Shown: positions 10,804-21,196 of the stretch, piece after piece
Layout of the letters: every line of letters begins with the position of its first letter
Position numbering within the stretch: the stretch's first letter is position 1
Assembly: GCA_026018925.1 (NCBI GenBank)
Contig: JAKSZU010000016.1
Location: 29,974,877-30,038,876, forward strand
Length of the DNA stretch: 64,000 nt
Direction of reading: 5' to 3'
Source of the DNA: Tupaia tana
Taxonomy: Eukaryota > Chordata > Mammalia > Scandentia > Tupaiidae
The notes under the pieces: generated by a model
Seen by the model: only the letters and a program-made list of their open reading frames with translations
Told to the model about the DNA's origin: nothing
Database searches by the model: none
Position numbers and translations under genes: made by a program

Positions 10804-10992
10804 CTTTTTTTTCAAGTTTTAGCTATAGGGCATGTGCATTCAATGGAGAAAGAAAAAAAAGAGAGAGGGAAAATGAGAAATCACCAGCTAGCGGGGATGG
10901 CCACACCACAACCACCAGGTTTGGGACTCCAACCACCCACTCAGCCATGTGAGATCCAGCTTCTTATACTCCCACACCACCTGGCTGACCCA
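10804..10992 (-). mobile_element. SINE-A copy (minus), internally deleted
   Basis: Poly(T) and GCTATAGGGCATGTGCATTC mark the tail and CCACCTGGCTGACCC the head. The sequence jumps from GGCCACACCACAA to CCACCAGGTTTGGG, so roughly 60-70 body bases are missing. Confidence 0.8.
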
Positions 10993-13003
10993 AGAGCTGG
11001 ATTTTTGTCCATTAATACAATGGAATATTTTTTCCATTTGCAGTGACAGACTGTGTCATATGGTGAAACTCTTACTATCATTCCTTTTTTTAATTAAAAA
11101 AAATCTTTAAATGATATACGATTGGCATTGTTTTATAGATTATAAATAATTATTAACCTATGGAATTTATTTGAGAGAAAATTTCTTATTGCAAGTGCTG
11201 TTATTTATTCCTTTTTGTTTTTCATATACATTTTCTTGGCTGCAGTTAGTAATCCTCCTTTGAAATACCATGGAAACAAGCAAATATGCCTCATTAAACT
11301 TCCTTTGCAGGAGAATTGAAAGAATTTTTAAATTGTAGAGTAGCTAAAAATAAAACATATTTCCTCTAGGGGTGATTAGATTGTCCTTTCAAATTCCTTA
11401 AGGAAAGGTACTAAAGTTGGCCCCCAAAATAAATATCTACATGTTTTGTATTTGTAAAACTTGTGACAGTTTTTTAACAAACTGAGGGTTTATTGTATTT
11501 CTTGAAACAAGTACTGAAAACAGACATTCTCAATTTTATTTCATATTTAGCAGTAATGTGAATTTAGCAGATATATTGTGAAAGTAAAATAACTATTGTT
11601 GACAATGCATATAGTTATGAGTGACATTAAAGAAAGTCTCTATTAACACATAGTTTGTTTATAATCCTTTTGCTAAAGAAAACGACTTTATAGGAAAAAA
11701 AAGATGCTTCATTTAATTTTGTTCTATAGTATCCCATGTGTTAGACAGGTGATGCACATCCTTCTTTGATGAATGAGAACAAAACCCCGTAGGATGGTAA
11801 GCAGTTTCGTAATGTGATTGGAATTACTGCTAAAGCAGGACTATTGAATTTTCTGGTCTCTTAATGGCCAAATAATAAAGAACACCCTTTTTTTCTTCTG
11901 GACATTTTAGCTCCCCCTCCAAAAAGATAATTGAAGCTAAAATTGACAAATTCTTTTCTTATTAAGGGTTGATGCTCTCACATAGCTTGGACTTGAGAGT
12001 GAAAGAAAACGTTAGCTTTCAGTAGTCTTCATTTATTCCTTCACTGTCAGGATAAGCTTAATGAATGGATCTAAGAATGCACAAACATCACAGTTAGTTA
12101 GAATCTCTCCTTTATTCTGCCAACTTGTATTGTGTACTCTTAACTAAGGCAGCAAGTCTTAGGAACGTGTCCAGAATTAAACGGCCAATCTTTGAAAAAC
12201 TGAATGATGTCTTTAAATGCACACTGGGAAGTGAAAGGAGTTATTGATTTTTGTTGTTAGTATTTTGTACATTGAAATCCACTTTAACAACAGAAATCAA
12301 TAGATAACTCTTTCAAATCACTGTTTTGGAATTGTTGCTATTGTTTTTCTGTTTTGCTAAACCACAAATGTAATTCATTTAGCAACATGTTAATTTTCTA
12401 TCCATCTGGATTGAAGGGTTTCTTTGCTACTGATATATTAATTAAGGCACCTGAAGGGGTCCTGAAATGTCCAACACTTTGAGGAAACATAAGTGCTTTG
12501 AGGTATTTCTTGACAACACAAAATATGACTTATACTCAGCAATTAATCATCTAAACAATGGTGTTATGCTTCAGCAATTAGCGGCTATTTCCTGGGGGCT
12601 AGGGATCTAAGTTTCATTCTAATCTTTTAAATCAGGCATAGGAAATAGAGTTATCATTAGATTTGTAGAGTTTAGGTATTAGATCCACCCAAATCCTTAA
12701 ATAATGACAATGGTCCCAGTCTATGCAGACGGGGTTTGTGTCTCAGTAACCTAAATCTCAGTACAGATTAAATGATATGAATGATTGAAAGTGATTAATA
12801 TTGTCCAGAATAATTAAGCCATATAAATATATTAATATCCCCTTTTTCTTGATCTTACATAGTTTCCTTGTTTGCTTTATCTTCCTACCCATAGTTCTTA
12901 TTTATTTGTGCTCTGAATCTGTTTCCTTGGATGAAACATTAATTAATAAATGGTAAGACAATGCTTTAGCAACAGTATTAGATTGATTTTATGTGTTATT
13001 AAA
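10991..13003. other. Repeat-poor interval, candidate conserved non-coding DNA
   Basis: Two kilobases with no SINE or clear L1, the longest such interval in the first 18 kb. The part at 12360-12600 has several homeodomain-type cores: TATTAATTAAGG, CAGCAATTAATCATC and CAATTAGCGGC. No exon structure or open frame. A regulatory role is inference only. Confidence 0.35.
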
Positions 13004-13020
13004 TATGAATACTTTTTTCT

Positions 13021-13296
13021 TTTTCTTTTCTTTTTTTCTTTTTTTGGAGAGGTTTTTGCTATAGGGTGCGTGTGATCGCCAGACAGACAGAGAGAGACAG
13101 AGAGACAGAAAGCAAGAAATCACCTCCCAGGGGGCATGGCCACGCTGCAATCCCTTCTCTGCCATTCTCCTCTCGGGATCTTGGGCACACAAGCACACGC
13201 GCCTGGTGTGAGTTTAAGCCTCCGGGTCCGGGACTCAATCCGCGGTCAACTACGTGGGAGTCCAGCGACATAGCCATTACACTAACTGCTGGTCCC
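13021..13296 (-). mobile_element. SINE-A copy (minus) with 13+ bp TSD
   Basis: T/C-rich tail, GCTATAGGGTGCGTGTGATC and the head complement AACTGCTGGTCCC ending at 13296. AATACTTTTTTCT lies at 13008-13020 and 13297-13309. Confidence 0.92.
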
Positions 13297-13313
13297 AATA
13301 CTTTTTTCTTTTT

Positions 13314-13482
13314 AAAGAATTATTTTATTTAACTTTATTTATTTTAATTTGACCAGAGAGGGATAGAGTAAAAGCAAGAGAGAGAGGGAAAGTGAGAAAG
13401 TAAGCCACCAGGTCTGGGGCTCAAACCATGGTAGGCATGTGGGAGTCCAGTGCCCTTAACTACCACACCACCTGCTGGCCCC
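13314..13482 (-). mobile_element. SINE-B copy (minus) sharing its target with neighbour
   Basis: Reads TAATTTGACCAGAGAGGG (complement of the SINE-B end) through to CACCTGCTGGCCCC. A third, slightly changed copy of the target (ATGAATATTTTTTCC) follows at about 13485. Confidence 0.88.
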
Positions 13483-13660
13483 GATGAATATTTTTTCCTT
13501 ACCTGATCATCAAAATTATATTGTGTATTTCTTTTAGAGAATATTAGCTGATTTCTATTTTTAAATCTTAATCAAATTTGAAAAATTGACCTGGCTGTTT
13601 GTCATTTATTTTAAACTTGGGAGGGCATTTTCATCCTTAACTTTGCGGTTTAATCCCCGG

Positions 13661-13714
13661 AGGTGGGGGTGGGGGGGGGTGGGGGGGGTGGGGGGGGTGG
13701 GGGGGTGGGGGGGC
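13661..13714 (+). repeat. G-rich tract (G-quadruplex-prone)
   Basis: Runs of 5 to 9 G separated by single T over 13662-13714, ending at the head of a SINE-A. It satisfies the usual four-run G-quadruplex pattern several times over. Confidence 0.9.
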
Positions 13715-13962
13715 GGGCAGCAGATCACATAATGATCACGTCGCTGGACTCCCACATGGTCAACTGTCGGTTAAGTCCCAGACCTGGTGGCTTGAAATTC
13801 ATGCCAGGTATGTGTGCATGCATGCCCAAAATCCCGAACAGAGAGTGGAGAAGGGACTACAGTGTGGCCATCCTCCCTGGGGGTGGTGATTTCTTGCCTT
13901 CTGTCTCTCTGACAAGTGTACATGTTGTATAGTAAAAATCTCTCTAAAACAAACAGACAAAA
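13715..13962 (+). mobile_element. SINE-A copy
   Basis: Starts at GCAGCAGATCACATAATG after the G tract; the usual GGGACC start has merged with the G run. GGTGGCTTGAAATTCATGCC, CATCCTCCCTGGGGG and AAAAATCTCTCTAAAAC follow. Confidence 0.87.
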
Positions 13963-14283
13963 ATATCCTAGGGGAATGGCAGGATGTTTTAAATCATTGT
14001 GTTTGACATTGCAAACTCTTATGTTTTACGATACATATTTACTTCCCTTTTTTGACATTAGTTAATATAACAGGAAGAAGCATTATCAGTCTTCTAGGAT
14101 GTCTTGAAAAGAAAAATTAATTCCTCACACCTATGTATGTGCATTCAGGAAATGTGCTATGATGTGAAGGTATGTCACCTGCAAGTGGGAAGTTAAGTGG
14201 TACATAATATTGTTCCTATACTAATTTGGACTGACATCATTTGCATAATGAACACATCATACAGAATTGTTTGGTCCTTTTTT

Positions 14284-14450
14284 TTAAAAAAAGAATGATT
14301 TATTTAACTTTATTTATTCATTCATTTATTTTTAATTTGACTAGAGAGAGAGAGAAGGTGAGAAAGCAAGCCACCAGGTTCGGGACAAGAACTGTAGTCG
14401 GTCATGTGGAGTGTCCTGTGCCTTAACCACCAAGCCACCTGCTGGTCCCC
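14284..14450 (-). mobile_element. SINE-B copy (minus)
   Basis: TTTAATTTGACTAGAGAGAG at the tail, CACCTGCTGGTCCCC at the head. TTTGGTCCTTTT (about 14270) and TTTAGTCCTTTT (about 14452) form a TSD with one change. Confidence 0.88.
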
Positions 14451-14534
14451 ATTTAGTCCTTTTATTAGCATTTCACTTCTTGTATTTGTGGATTGAAATA
14501 TCATACATACATGATGAGTCTAATTAATATTTTT

Positions 14535-14713
14535 AAGTGATTAGTTTATTTAACTTTATTTATTAATTTATTTCTAAATTTTTTACCAGGGAGGGACAGA
14601 GCGAGAAAGAAAGAGAGAGGGAAAAGGAGAAAGCAAGCTGCCAGGTCTGGGACTTGAACCTCAGTTGGCCATGTGGGAGTCCAGTGCCCTTAACCACCAC
14701 ACTACCTGTGACC
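14535..14713 (-). mobile_element. SINE-B copy (minus)
   Basis: ATTTTTTACCAGGGAGGG tail, GGACTTGAACCTCAG (B-box complement), head end worn to CACTACCTGTGACC. The tail holds (TTTA)n. Confidence 0.85.
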
Positions 14714-14714
14714 T

Positions 14715-15250
14715 TAATTTATTATAACCAGTATTTTACTAAATTTATTTTAAAATCAATTTCTTGAGCCATTTTCATTCTGGATCTCAAAAGTAGAATG
14801 GATTCTATGGAGAAATAAAAAAGGATGAGGAAGTAAGAAAATTTAATGAGAAAAGATGTGGGCCAAAGCAAAGAAGAAGGTGCCCTGTCTAAGGCTAAAA
14901 GAAGGAATTAGCAAGGCAAATAGGAAAGAGAGTCTGAAAGGAGACTGGAGAGAGTGTTAAGTAGGAAGAGACCTATTGGTAGAAGGCAAGAAGGCATAAT
15001 CTGAGATAGGTGATGGTGGGGAATTGATCATAGATGAACTGTCAGAGCTAGAATGGGGAGGTAATTATAAGGATTTGGGGTCAGACTATGGCCTGTTCAT
15101 AGAAGATCTATTCACCACGTTTTGGTCAAATATTTAGTCATATTTTAGGAATAGGCTATAGGGTCATATTCTTTGCCACTCTCTTGAGGTAGAAATCCAT
15201 CCTTCAAATTCCAGCTTATTTTTTTTTTTTTTTCTTTTTTAAATTCGTTT
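14715..15250. other. Unassigned sequence
   Basis: Purine-rich in 14800-15000 on the plus strand. No repeat family or gene recognised. Ends in poly(T) at about 15219-15233. Confidence 0.4.
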
Positions 15251-15254
15251 TCTA

Positions 15255-15410
15255 GGGGCCAGCAGGTGGTGTGGAGGTTAAGGCACTGGACTCTAACATG
15301 GTTGACCGAGGTTCTAGTCTTGGACTTGGTGGCTTGCTTTCTCATTCTCCCTTTCGCTCTCTTTGTCTCTCTCTGGTCAAATTGAAGACAGACAATAAAT
15401 AAATTAAATT
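15255..15410 (+). mobile_element. SINE-B copy
   Basis: Head GGGGCCAGCAGGTGGTGTGG, B-box-like GGTTCTAGTCTTGG, GGTGGCTTGCTTTCTC, end GGTCAAATTGAAGAC and an AAATAAATTAAATTAAAG tail. Close to the family average. Confidence 0.9.
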
Positions 15411-15479
15411 AAAGAAAACAGCATTGCTTTTTTTAAAATTCATACATCTAGTATAATATGTAGTAAAAGTAATTTACCT

Positions 15480-16440
15480 GGAGTATTTTGGAACTGAAAT
15501 TCTATTGTTAAATTATTTGTCCTTGAGATCTTTTCATGTTTGAATGTATAGAACTACTTCTCTATTTAAAACTGTGGTATGGCATTCCATAATGTAAATT
15601 CATTTCTATAAAACTTTATCTACTCTCTATTTTTGCAAATGTTTATTTATTTGCCAGTCTATACTTTTCAATGTTCTTGTATTTCCTTGATAATTGTTTT
15701 TGTTCAAAATACTTTTTGACATTTTCACTATTTCTTCTTTTTTATCTTTATATATATTTACTTTATTTTCATTTGATTTTAGCCAAAAGGCTGAAAAGTG
15801 ATATTTATTCTATTTTCTATTGTTGCTTAACATGGTTATTAATTTATATATCTTTTTATAAAACTAGTGTATATTTATTAATTCACACAATTTAAGTATT
15901 AATTTTACCTGTTTTATGCATTGTATTTTCTTCCAGTTTATCCTTTGTATTTTAATTTTATTCATGGAATGTTTTGTTAAAATGTGTTAATATTTGTTAC
16001 CATTAAATTTATCAAATGACTAAGGGCGACAAGAAATGAAAAAAAGAATATCAGTCTTTTCCTTATGAATTTCATGTTGTGGCAATCCTATATTTTCTTC
16101 AATAACCTCTTAGTTGTCTCATTTCTTTGTTTTTACACTTAGATCTAAATAGAATTTATTTTGCCTTTGGAAAAAATATATCTTTTTTCTCAAATAAAAT
16201 GGTCAATAGTCCTAATATATTTTATTGACTGGGTACTATTTCTTAGTAATATGAAATGCAATCCTTTTTATATTCCAGGTTCTCATATATACTGCATCTA
16301 CCTACTCACTACCTATTTTGGTTCAGCAGTATATATGTCTACTTCTGCACAGACACTACACTGTTCTATTACTTTAATATCCATTTTTATATCTGGTAGA
16401 ACAAGTTATATCTTACTGTTTTTCTTTCTCAAAATATAGT
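15480..16440 (-). repeat. Old L1, 3' half (minus)
   Basis: Antisense L1-like text: a block at 16055-16110 (TCAGTCTTTTCCTTATGAAT onward) and a block at 16220-16400 resembling antisense ORF2. The part before 16000 is weaker. All frames are broken. A hydrophobic open frame at 15671-15895 is a by-product. Confidence 0.5.
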
Positions 16441-16441
16441 T

Positions 16442-16710
16442 ATGGCCCTGCCATAGTGGTACAGGTGATAGAGCACTGCTGCCTGATACTGGAGCCCTAT
16501 GGGAAGGCTTGGGGTTCAGATCCCAGATCAACCTGAACACCTTGGGTATACCCATGGTCCATGACATTGGATGACTGGAAGGCTATGTAGAGGGTGGTTT
16601 TACCATAGCAATACCCTGTTGAGGGGGTCCCTAAGGAGGTCTTCCTCCTGAGAGAGTTTCTCTCCTTTTACCCTTCTCTTTTTCTCTCAAAATAAATATA
16701 CTTTAAAAAG
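16442..16710 (+). mobile_element. SINE-C copy
   Basis: Head GGCCCTGCCATAGTGGTAC, B-box-like GGGGTTCAGATCCC at about 16511, a body unlike SINE-A, then a CT stretch and AAAATAAATATAC tail. Probably an older tRNA-derived family inserted in the L1. Confidence 0.65.
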
Positions 16711-16849
16711 TATTCTTTGTTAGTGTCTCAATATTTAATATTCCATATAGATTTTTGAATGAGCCTTTAAAGTTCATGAAAAAAATTGAAATTTTTGAAT
16801 TTAATTGTATTGAATCTTTAGTATAATTCAGAAAGATTAACATCTTTTT
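16711..16849 (-). repeat. Old L1 continued (minus)
   Basis: TTTAATTGTATTGAATCTTT at about 16800 corresponds to a well-conserved antisense ORF2 segment. Lies between two SINEs. Confidence 0.6.
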
Positions 16850-17006
16850 TAGAATTATTTGATTCTATTTGTTGTTATTACTTTTTAATTTGACTAGAGA
16901 AAAAGAGAGAGAGAGGGAAAGGGAAAGGGAGAAAGCAAACCACCAGGCCTGGAACTCAAACCGTGTGGGATCCAGAGCCTTTAACCACCATGCTACCTGC
17001 CAGGCC
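16850..17006 (-). mobile_element. SINE-B copy (minus)
   Basis: TTTTTAATTTGACTAGAG tail to the head complement CTACCTGCCAGGCCC. AAGATTAACATCTTTTT (about 16832) and AAGATTAAAATCTTTTT (17008) are the TSD. Confidence 0.88.
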
Positions 17007-17007
17007 C

Positions 17008-17602
17008 AAGATTAAAATCTTTTTAACATGAAGTCTTTGAAACCATAAGCATCCTCTTTATGTACTAAAATATTCTCTTGTATCCTATAGTTGTAGTATG
17101 CGGTTGTTTTTCTATAGGTCTTGTACATTTCTTAGTATTACTATATTTAATAATATTATACTTACTAATAATGTATTCTATATTTATTTTAGTGTTATGA
17201 CTAATTTTTATCATTTTATTTTTAATTGATTATCTAGACTATCGAAAGCTATTGTTTATTTTATATCAATCATGCATCTAATCCCCTTTTTGAGTTCTCT
17301 TTGTGAATGATTTGTCCAATAGTGAATTTTTCTATATGTTCATAATTACACACATGCCAACTATATGACCAAAATAATAATCAATTTAAAATTTCATTTT
17401 TATGCTTTGTAACAATTTGTATAATGATAAATAAAATATATTGTAAATATTATGAAAACAGTCATCCTTTTCTTGTTCTTGAATGTTCTGTGAAAGTTGT
17501 GATTATCTATGTTAAGTATGCTCTTTCCATAGTTTTATGGTAGTTCTATTTTGCTATTGACTTTTTAGTCTTCTCATTCTGTGGAACAGTTGAGAACTCT
17601 TT
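17008..17602 (-). repeat. Old L1 continued (minus)
   Basis: Antisense ORF2 text continues. The segment near 17460-17540 (CATCCTTTTCTTGTTCTTG and on) is again recognisable. Heavily mutated. Confidence 0.55.
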
Positions 17603-17785
17603 CCTTTTTTTTTTTTTTTTTTTTTTTTTTGGCTTAAAAACATCACTTCTTTATTTTAAAGGAAAAATAAAAGACTCTTCCAACCCTTTCCCCCCCAAAA
17701 AATAATAATAATCACAATAAAAAAATCCTATTAGAAACCATAAAAAAGCACTGAAAGTTTGAGTATTATATTCTTCAAGTATTCT
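17603..17785 (-). pseudogene. Retroposed mRNA 3' end (source gene unknown)
   Basis: Minus strand: about 155 bases of non-repeat sequence, an AATAAA about 20 bases before the A-run, and a 26-base poly(A) (T-run at 17605-17630). AGAACTCTTT lies at 17593-17602 and 17786-17795, the likely TSD. It looks like a 5'-truncated processed copy of a 3' UTR. No coding sequence. Confidence 0.6.
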
Positions 17786-17795
17786 AGAACTCTTT

Positions 17796-18520
17796 ACATT
17801 CTTTCATCACTCTTCCCTACATGAATGGGTACTCAATGGATGCTGAGACAAAATGGTCCAATCCAGAGAGTGAGGCTTCTCTCTCTCATTTCTATGGTAG
17901 AAAGTTCAGGATAATTTATAGTTACATTAAAAGGTGGAATCCTTTTTGACTATTTTTAGCACTTGATATCCCTGTATATCGATCTTTCTTTATGATCTTA
18001 AATCCATTTAAAATAAATAGGAGTTAATGATTTAAAAGACAGTAGACTACCAAAATATAAAAGAAACTATAACAGAAACTATGCTTATGGGGTTAATTTT
18101 GCAGTGAAAAAAGAAAATAGGAAGGCTTAATTGAAAGAAGAATTGCTGAAGTATTTTTCTTCCAAATTCAAACTAAATACACACACATATATATATATAA
18201 CTCACTAAATGTAACGTGACTATAAATTTGAATTCGTTTTAGAATTCAAACTATCATTTGAATTTTAATAATTTTCTCTATAAACCTCTGATATTCCCAA
18301 GTTAGATAAGATTTCAAAAAATAATAAGGAAAAATACTGTGTACTTTACATCTATGGTTAGAATGAGAGGAGAAATGGATATACATCATTCTGATGCATG
18401 CACCAATTCAGGTCTGCAAAGAACCTCTTTCTTCAATTTCAATCATGGCAGAAAGAGAATCCTGAAAAGTCTAATGTCAGAAAACTGACAAAACTAACAA
18501 TAGGTAAGGAAGGACTAGTA
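17796..18520. other. Unassigned sequence with small CA/TA microsatellite
   Basis: A (CA)(TA) run at 18179-18200. No repeat family or gene identified. Confidence 0.4.
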
Positions 18521-18522
18521 TA

Positions 18523-18524
18523 GG

Positions 18525-18557
<33 letters not shown>
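18523..18557. repeat. Poly(A) run
   Basis: About 35 A followed by CAAAAAACAAAC. No SINE or L1 body is recognisable on its 5' side, so it may be the tail of an unrecognised retroposed sequence or a simple homopolymer. Confidence 0.7.
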
Positions 18558-18558
<1 letters not shown>

Positions 18559-18803
18559 AAAAAACAAACTTTCAGAAATCCCTCGAATGCCCAAGTTGCT
18601 GAGAAGAAAGCACCTGATTTTTTTTTGTGACTCATGGTGTAATAAAAATCTGGGCTCATGAGAAATTGAAGCATGTATTTTAGCTCATGGATACCACGCA
18701 TGTGAATGGGGGATCACTTTTGGTCAGTAGGGCAGAATGCTGTCACAACGCCATGCTCTAAGTCAAACTGTCAGAACTTACTTCTCAAAATCAAGTGGTA
18801 AGT

Positions 18804-19074
18804 GGGAACCAGCAGTTAGCCTAATGGCTATGTCGCTGGACTCCCACATAGTTGACCACAGTTCGCGTCCCGGACCCGGTGGTTTAAAACTCACTCCGGG
18901 CACGTGTGCCTGCGTGCCCAAGATCCCAAGAGGAGAATGGAGGAGAAGGGATTGCGGCGTGACCATTCCCCCTGAGGGGTGATTTCTCGCTTTCTGTCTC
19001 TATGTCTCTTTCTGTCTGTCTGGCGAGCGCACGCGCCCTATAGCAAAAACCTCTCAAAAAAAAAAAAAAAAAAT
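18804..19074 (+). mobile_element. SINE-A copy, young-looking, perfect 13-bp TSD
   Basis: Head GGGAACCAGCAGTTAGCC, CCTATAGCAAAAACCTCTC and poly(A). TCAAGTGGTAAGT is at 18791-18803 and 19075-19087. High CpG retention (GCGAGCGCACGCGCC) suggests a recent insertion. Confidence 0.95.
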
Positions 19075-19276
19075 TCAAGTGGTAAGTTAATAATATTTTA
19101 GATTGAATTTGATTTTTAGAATTCTTCCAAGGCAATGAGCTGCTTGACTGGAAATAAAAGACAAATTCTTCCTTTTTTAACTCTGAGAAACTCTTTGAAT
19201 ATTGTGCTTCTTCAAGTGTACGTATAATTGTAACACACAATTTGAAAATAGTTTTTTTTTCTTTTCTTTTCTTTTT

Positions 19277-19278
<2 letters not shown>

Positions 19279-19341
<63 letters not shown>
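19279..19341. repeat. 63-base poly(T) run
   Basis: The longest homopolymer in the window. It is preceded by a TTTTC-type degenerate stretch and followed by GTCCTTGGCTCAATAAAAAAG. It may be the tail of a minus-strand retroposed RNA, but I could not establish its body or a convincing TSD. Confidence 0.85.
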
Positions 19342-19342
<1 letters not shown>

Positions 19343-19756
19343 TCCTTGGCTCAATAAAAAAGAAGCAGGACAATGCATTCTAGTAGAAAAGATATGGAGT
19401 TTTTATTTCATTCATTCTCATCCAAGATAGCATGGTAACTTGAATATTATGTAAGTCTCTTTAAATCTATGTCCTTTAGCTTTTTTAACCACATAATTGT
19501 CTAATCAATAAGGGATAGAAAGTGAAAGAATTTTGTAGTGCAAACTTGGTTGCAAACAAATTGAGTGCCTAATATGCAAAAATGGGTAGTCTAGGTGAGC
19601 CTGGATGAAGGTCATACCTTCAATGTTTCCTACTCTTCCTCAGACTTGGGCACCTTTCTAAATAAACTACCAGTCCCTTTCAGCTTTCACATTCTATGTG
19701 TGTCTTGTTGAAAGTTGTCCTGCACTTTTGTATTATCTTAAATAGCTATACTTTAT

Positions 19757-20038
19757 TTTTATTTCACTTTTTTATTTTAATTTTTTATATAAATTCAATC
19801 ATATTATTTAGCTTACAAAGTGAACATTTCATTATGTGTGTGAACATTTCTCCCCAGTCCAGTTGATCAGAGTATCTTCTACCAATAACACCACACCTCC
19901 CCATCCCGTCAATGCTCTCTCTCCGTATTCCTCTTCCAAATGTCCTTCCTTAGGCCCCTCTTCTCCACACATTCCAACACTCCACTTCTGGCACTAACTC
20001 CCATCTCTTGTGTTTGTACAACCTTAGGTCAATCAGTT
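19757..20038 (-). mobile_element. L1 3' UTR, type I
   Basis: Minus-strand 3' UTR shared with the L1 at 30838-31123 (GACTGGGGAGAAATGTTCAC, GTAAGCTAAATAAT). An A-rich tail lies at 19757-19790. TTAAATAGCTATACTTTAT is at 19738-19756 and again at 21178-21196, marking the whole insertion. Confidence 0.9.
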
Positions 20039-21177
20039 TCAGTTATAGAGTGCATACACTCGGTATATATTAAGTGGGGACATACGGTGTCTCTCCTTCA
20101 TAACCTGGCTTGCTTCACTCAGCAATAAATCTTCCATATTCTTCCATTTTTTTGTCAAAAGCCAGGGTTTTCTTTTTTCTTTCTTTTTTTTTATGGCTGA
20201 ATAGTATTCCCTAGAGTATATGTGCCACAGTTTCTCAATCCATTCATCTGTACGGGGGCATTTGGGTTGGTTCCATGTCTTAGTAATCGTGAATAGTGCC
20301 GCAATAAACATTGATATGCAAGCACTTTTCCAATTAAGAATTCTTCTGTCCTTTGGGTAGATACCGAGGAGTGGGATTGCTGGGTCATATGGTAGTTCTA
20401 TTTGTAGATTTTTGAGAAATCTCCAAATTGTTCTCCACAGTGGCTGGACCAATTTACATTCCCAACAGCAGTGTAAAAGAGTCCCCCTTTCACCACACCC
20501 CCGCCAACACTTATCATTTTTTGTTTTTTTTTTAATCTTAGACATTCTGACTGGGGTTAGGTGGTATCTCAATGTTGTTTTGATCTGCATTTCCCTTACA
20601 ATGAGGAATGTGGAGCATTTTTTCATATGCCTTTTGGCTATTCGTATGTCATCTTTAGAGAGTGTTTTTTTCAACTCCTTCTCCCATCTTTTAATAGGGC
20701 TGATCATCTTTTTTCCAAACAGCACCTTGAGTTCCTTGTGTATTCTGCTTATCAGACCCTAATCTGAAGCATAATTAACAAAAATATTTTCCCATTCAGA
20801 GGACTGTCGATTCATACTAATTACTGTGTCTTTTGCCATGCAGAAACTTCTTAGTCTCATGTAATCCCACTTGTCTATTTTGGGGATGATCGACTGTACT
20901 TTGGGAGTCTTATTTATGAAGTCTTTCCCAACACAAATGTCTCCCAGAGTTTCCCCAGTGTTTTCCAGGAGCAGTTTTATAGTTTGAGGTCTTAGATTTA
21001 GATCCTTGATCCACCTTGACTTTATTTTTGTCAATAGTGAAAGGTAGGGGTTCAGATTAATCTTTCTACAGGTGGAAATTCAGTTTTTCTGGCACCATTT
21101 GCTGAAGAGGTTTTGCTTTTCCCACTGGATTGACTGATACCCCTTGTCAAAAATCAGCTGACTGTATGTTTGGGAAT
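20039..21177 (-). pseudogene. L1 ORF2 C-terminal part, 5'-truncated
   Basis: About 380 codons of the C-terminal L1 ORF2 protein, the retrotransposition endonuclease/reverse transcriptase. The last 228 codons are open (20725-20039) and include the Cys-rich motif C-x3-C-x7-H-x4-C near the middle. A second open segment is 21034-20759, with frame breaks between and upstream. The catalytic domains are absent, so it is inactive. It ends in YALYN at the natural stop. A 19-bp TSD flanks the insertion. The few lesions suggest a fairly recent insertion. Confidence 0.95.
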
Positions 21178-21196
21178 TTAAATAGCTATACTTTAT

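Noticed and set aside
18804..18890. Possible tRNA gene
   Set aside because: A and B boxes are present but the cloverleaf is not closed and the sequence continues into the SINE body; it is a SINE head.
18884..19378. 164-codon minus-strand open frame
   Set aside because: Made of poly-lysine from the T-run plus an antisense SINE-A.
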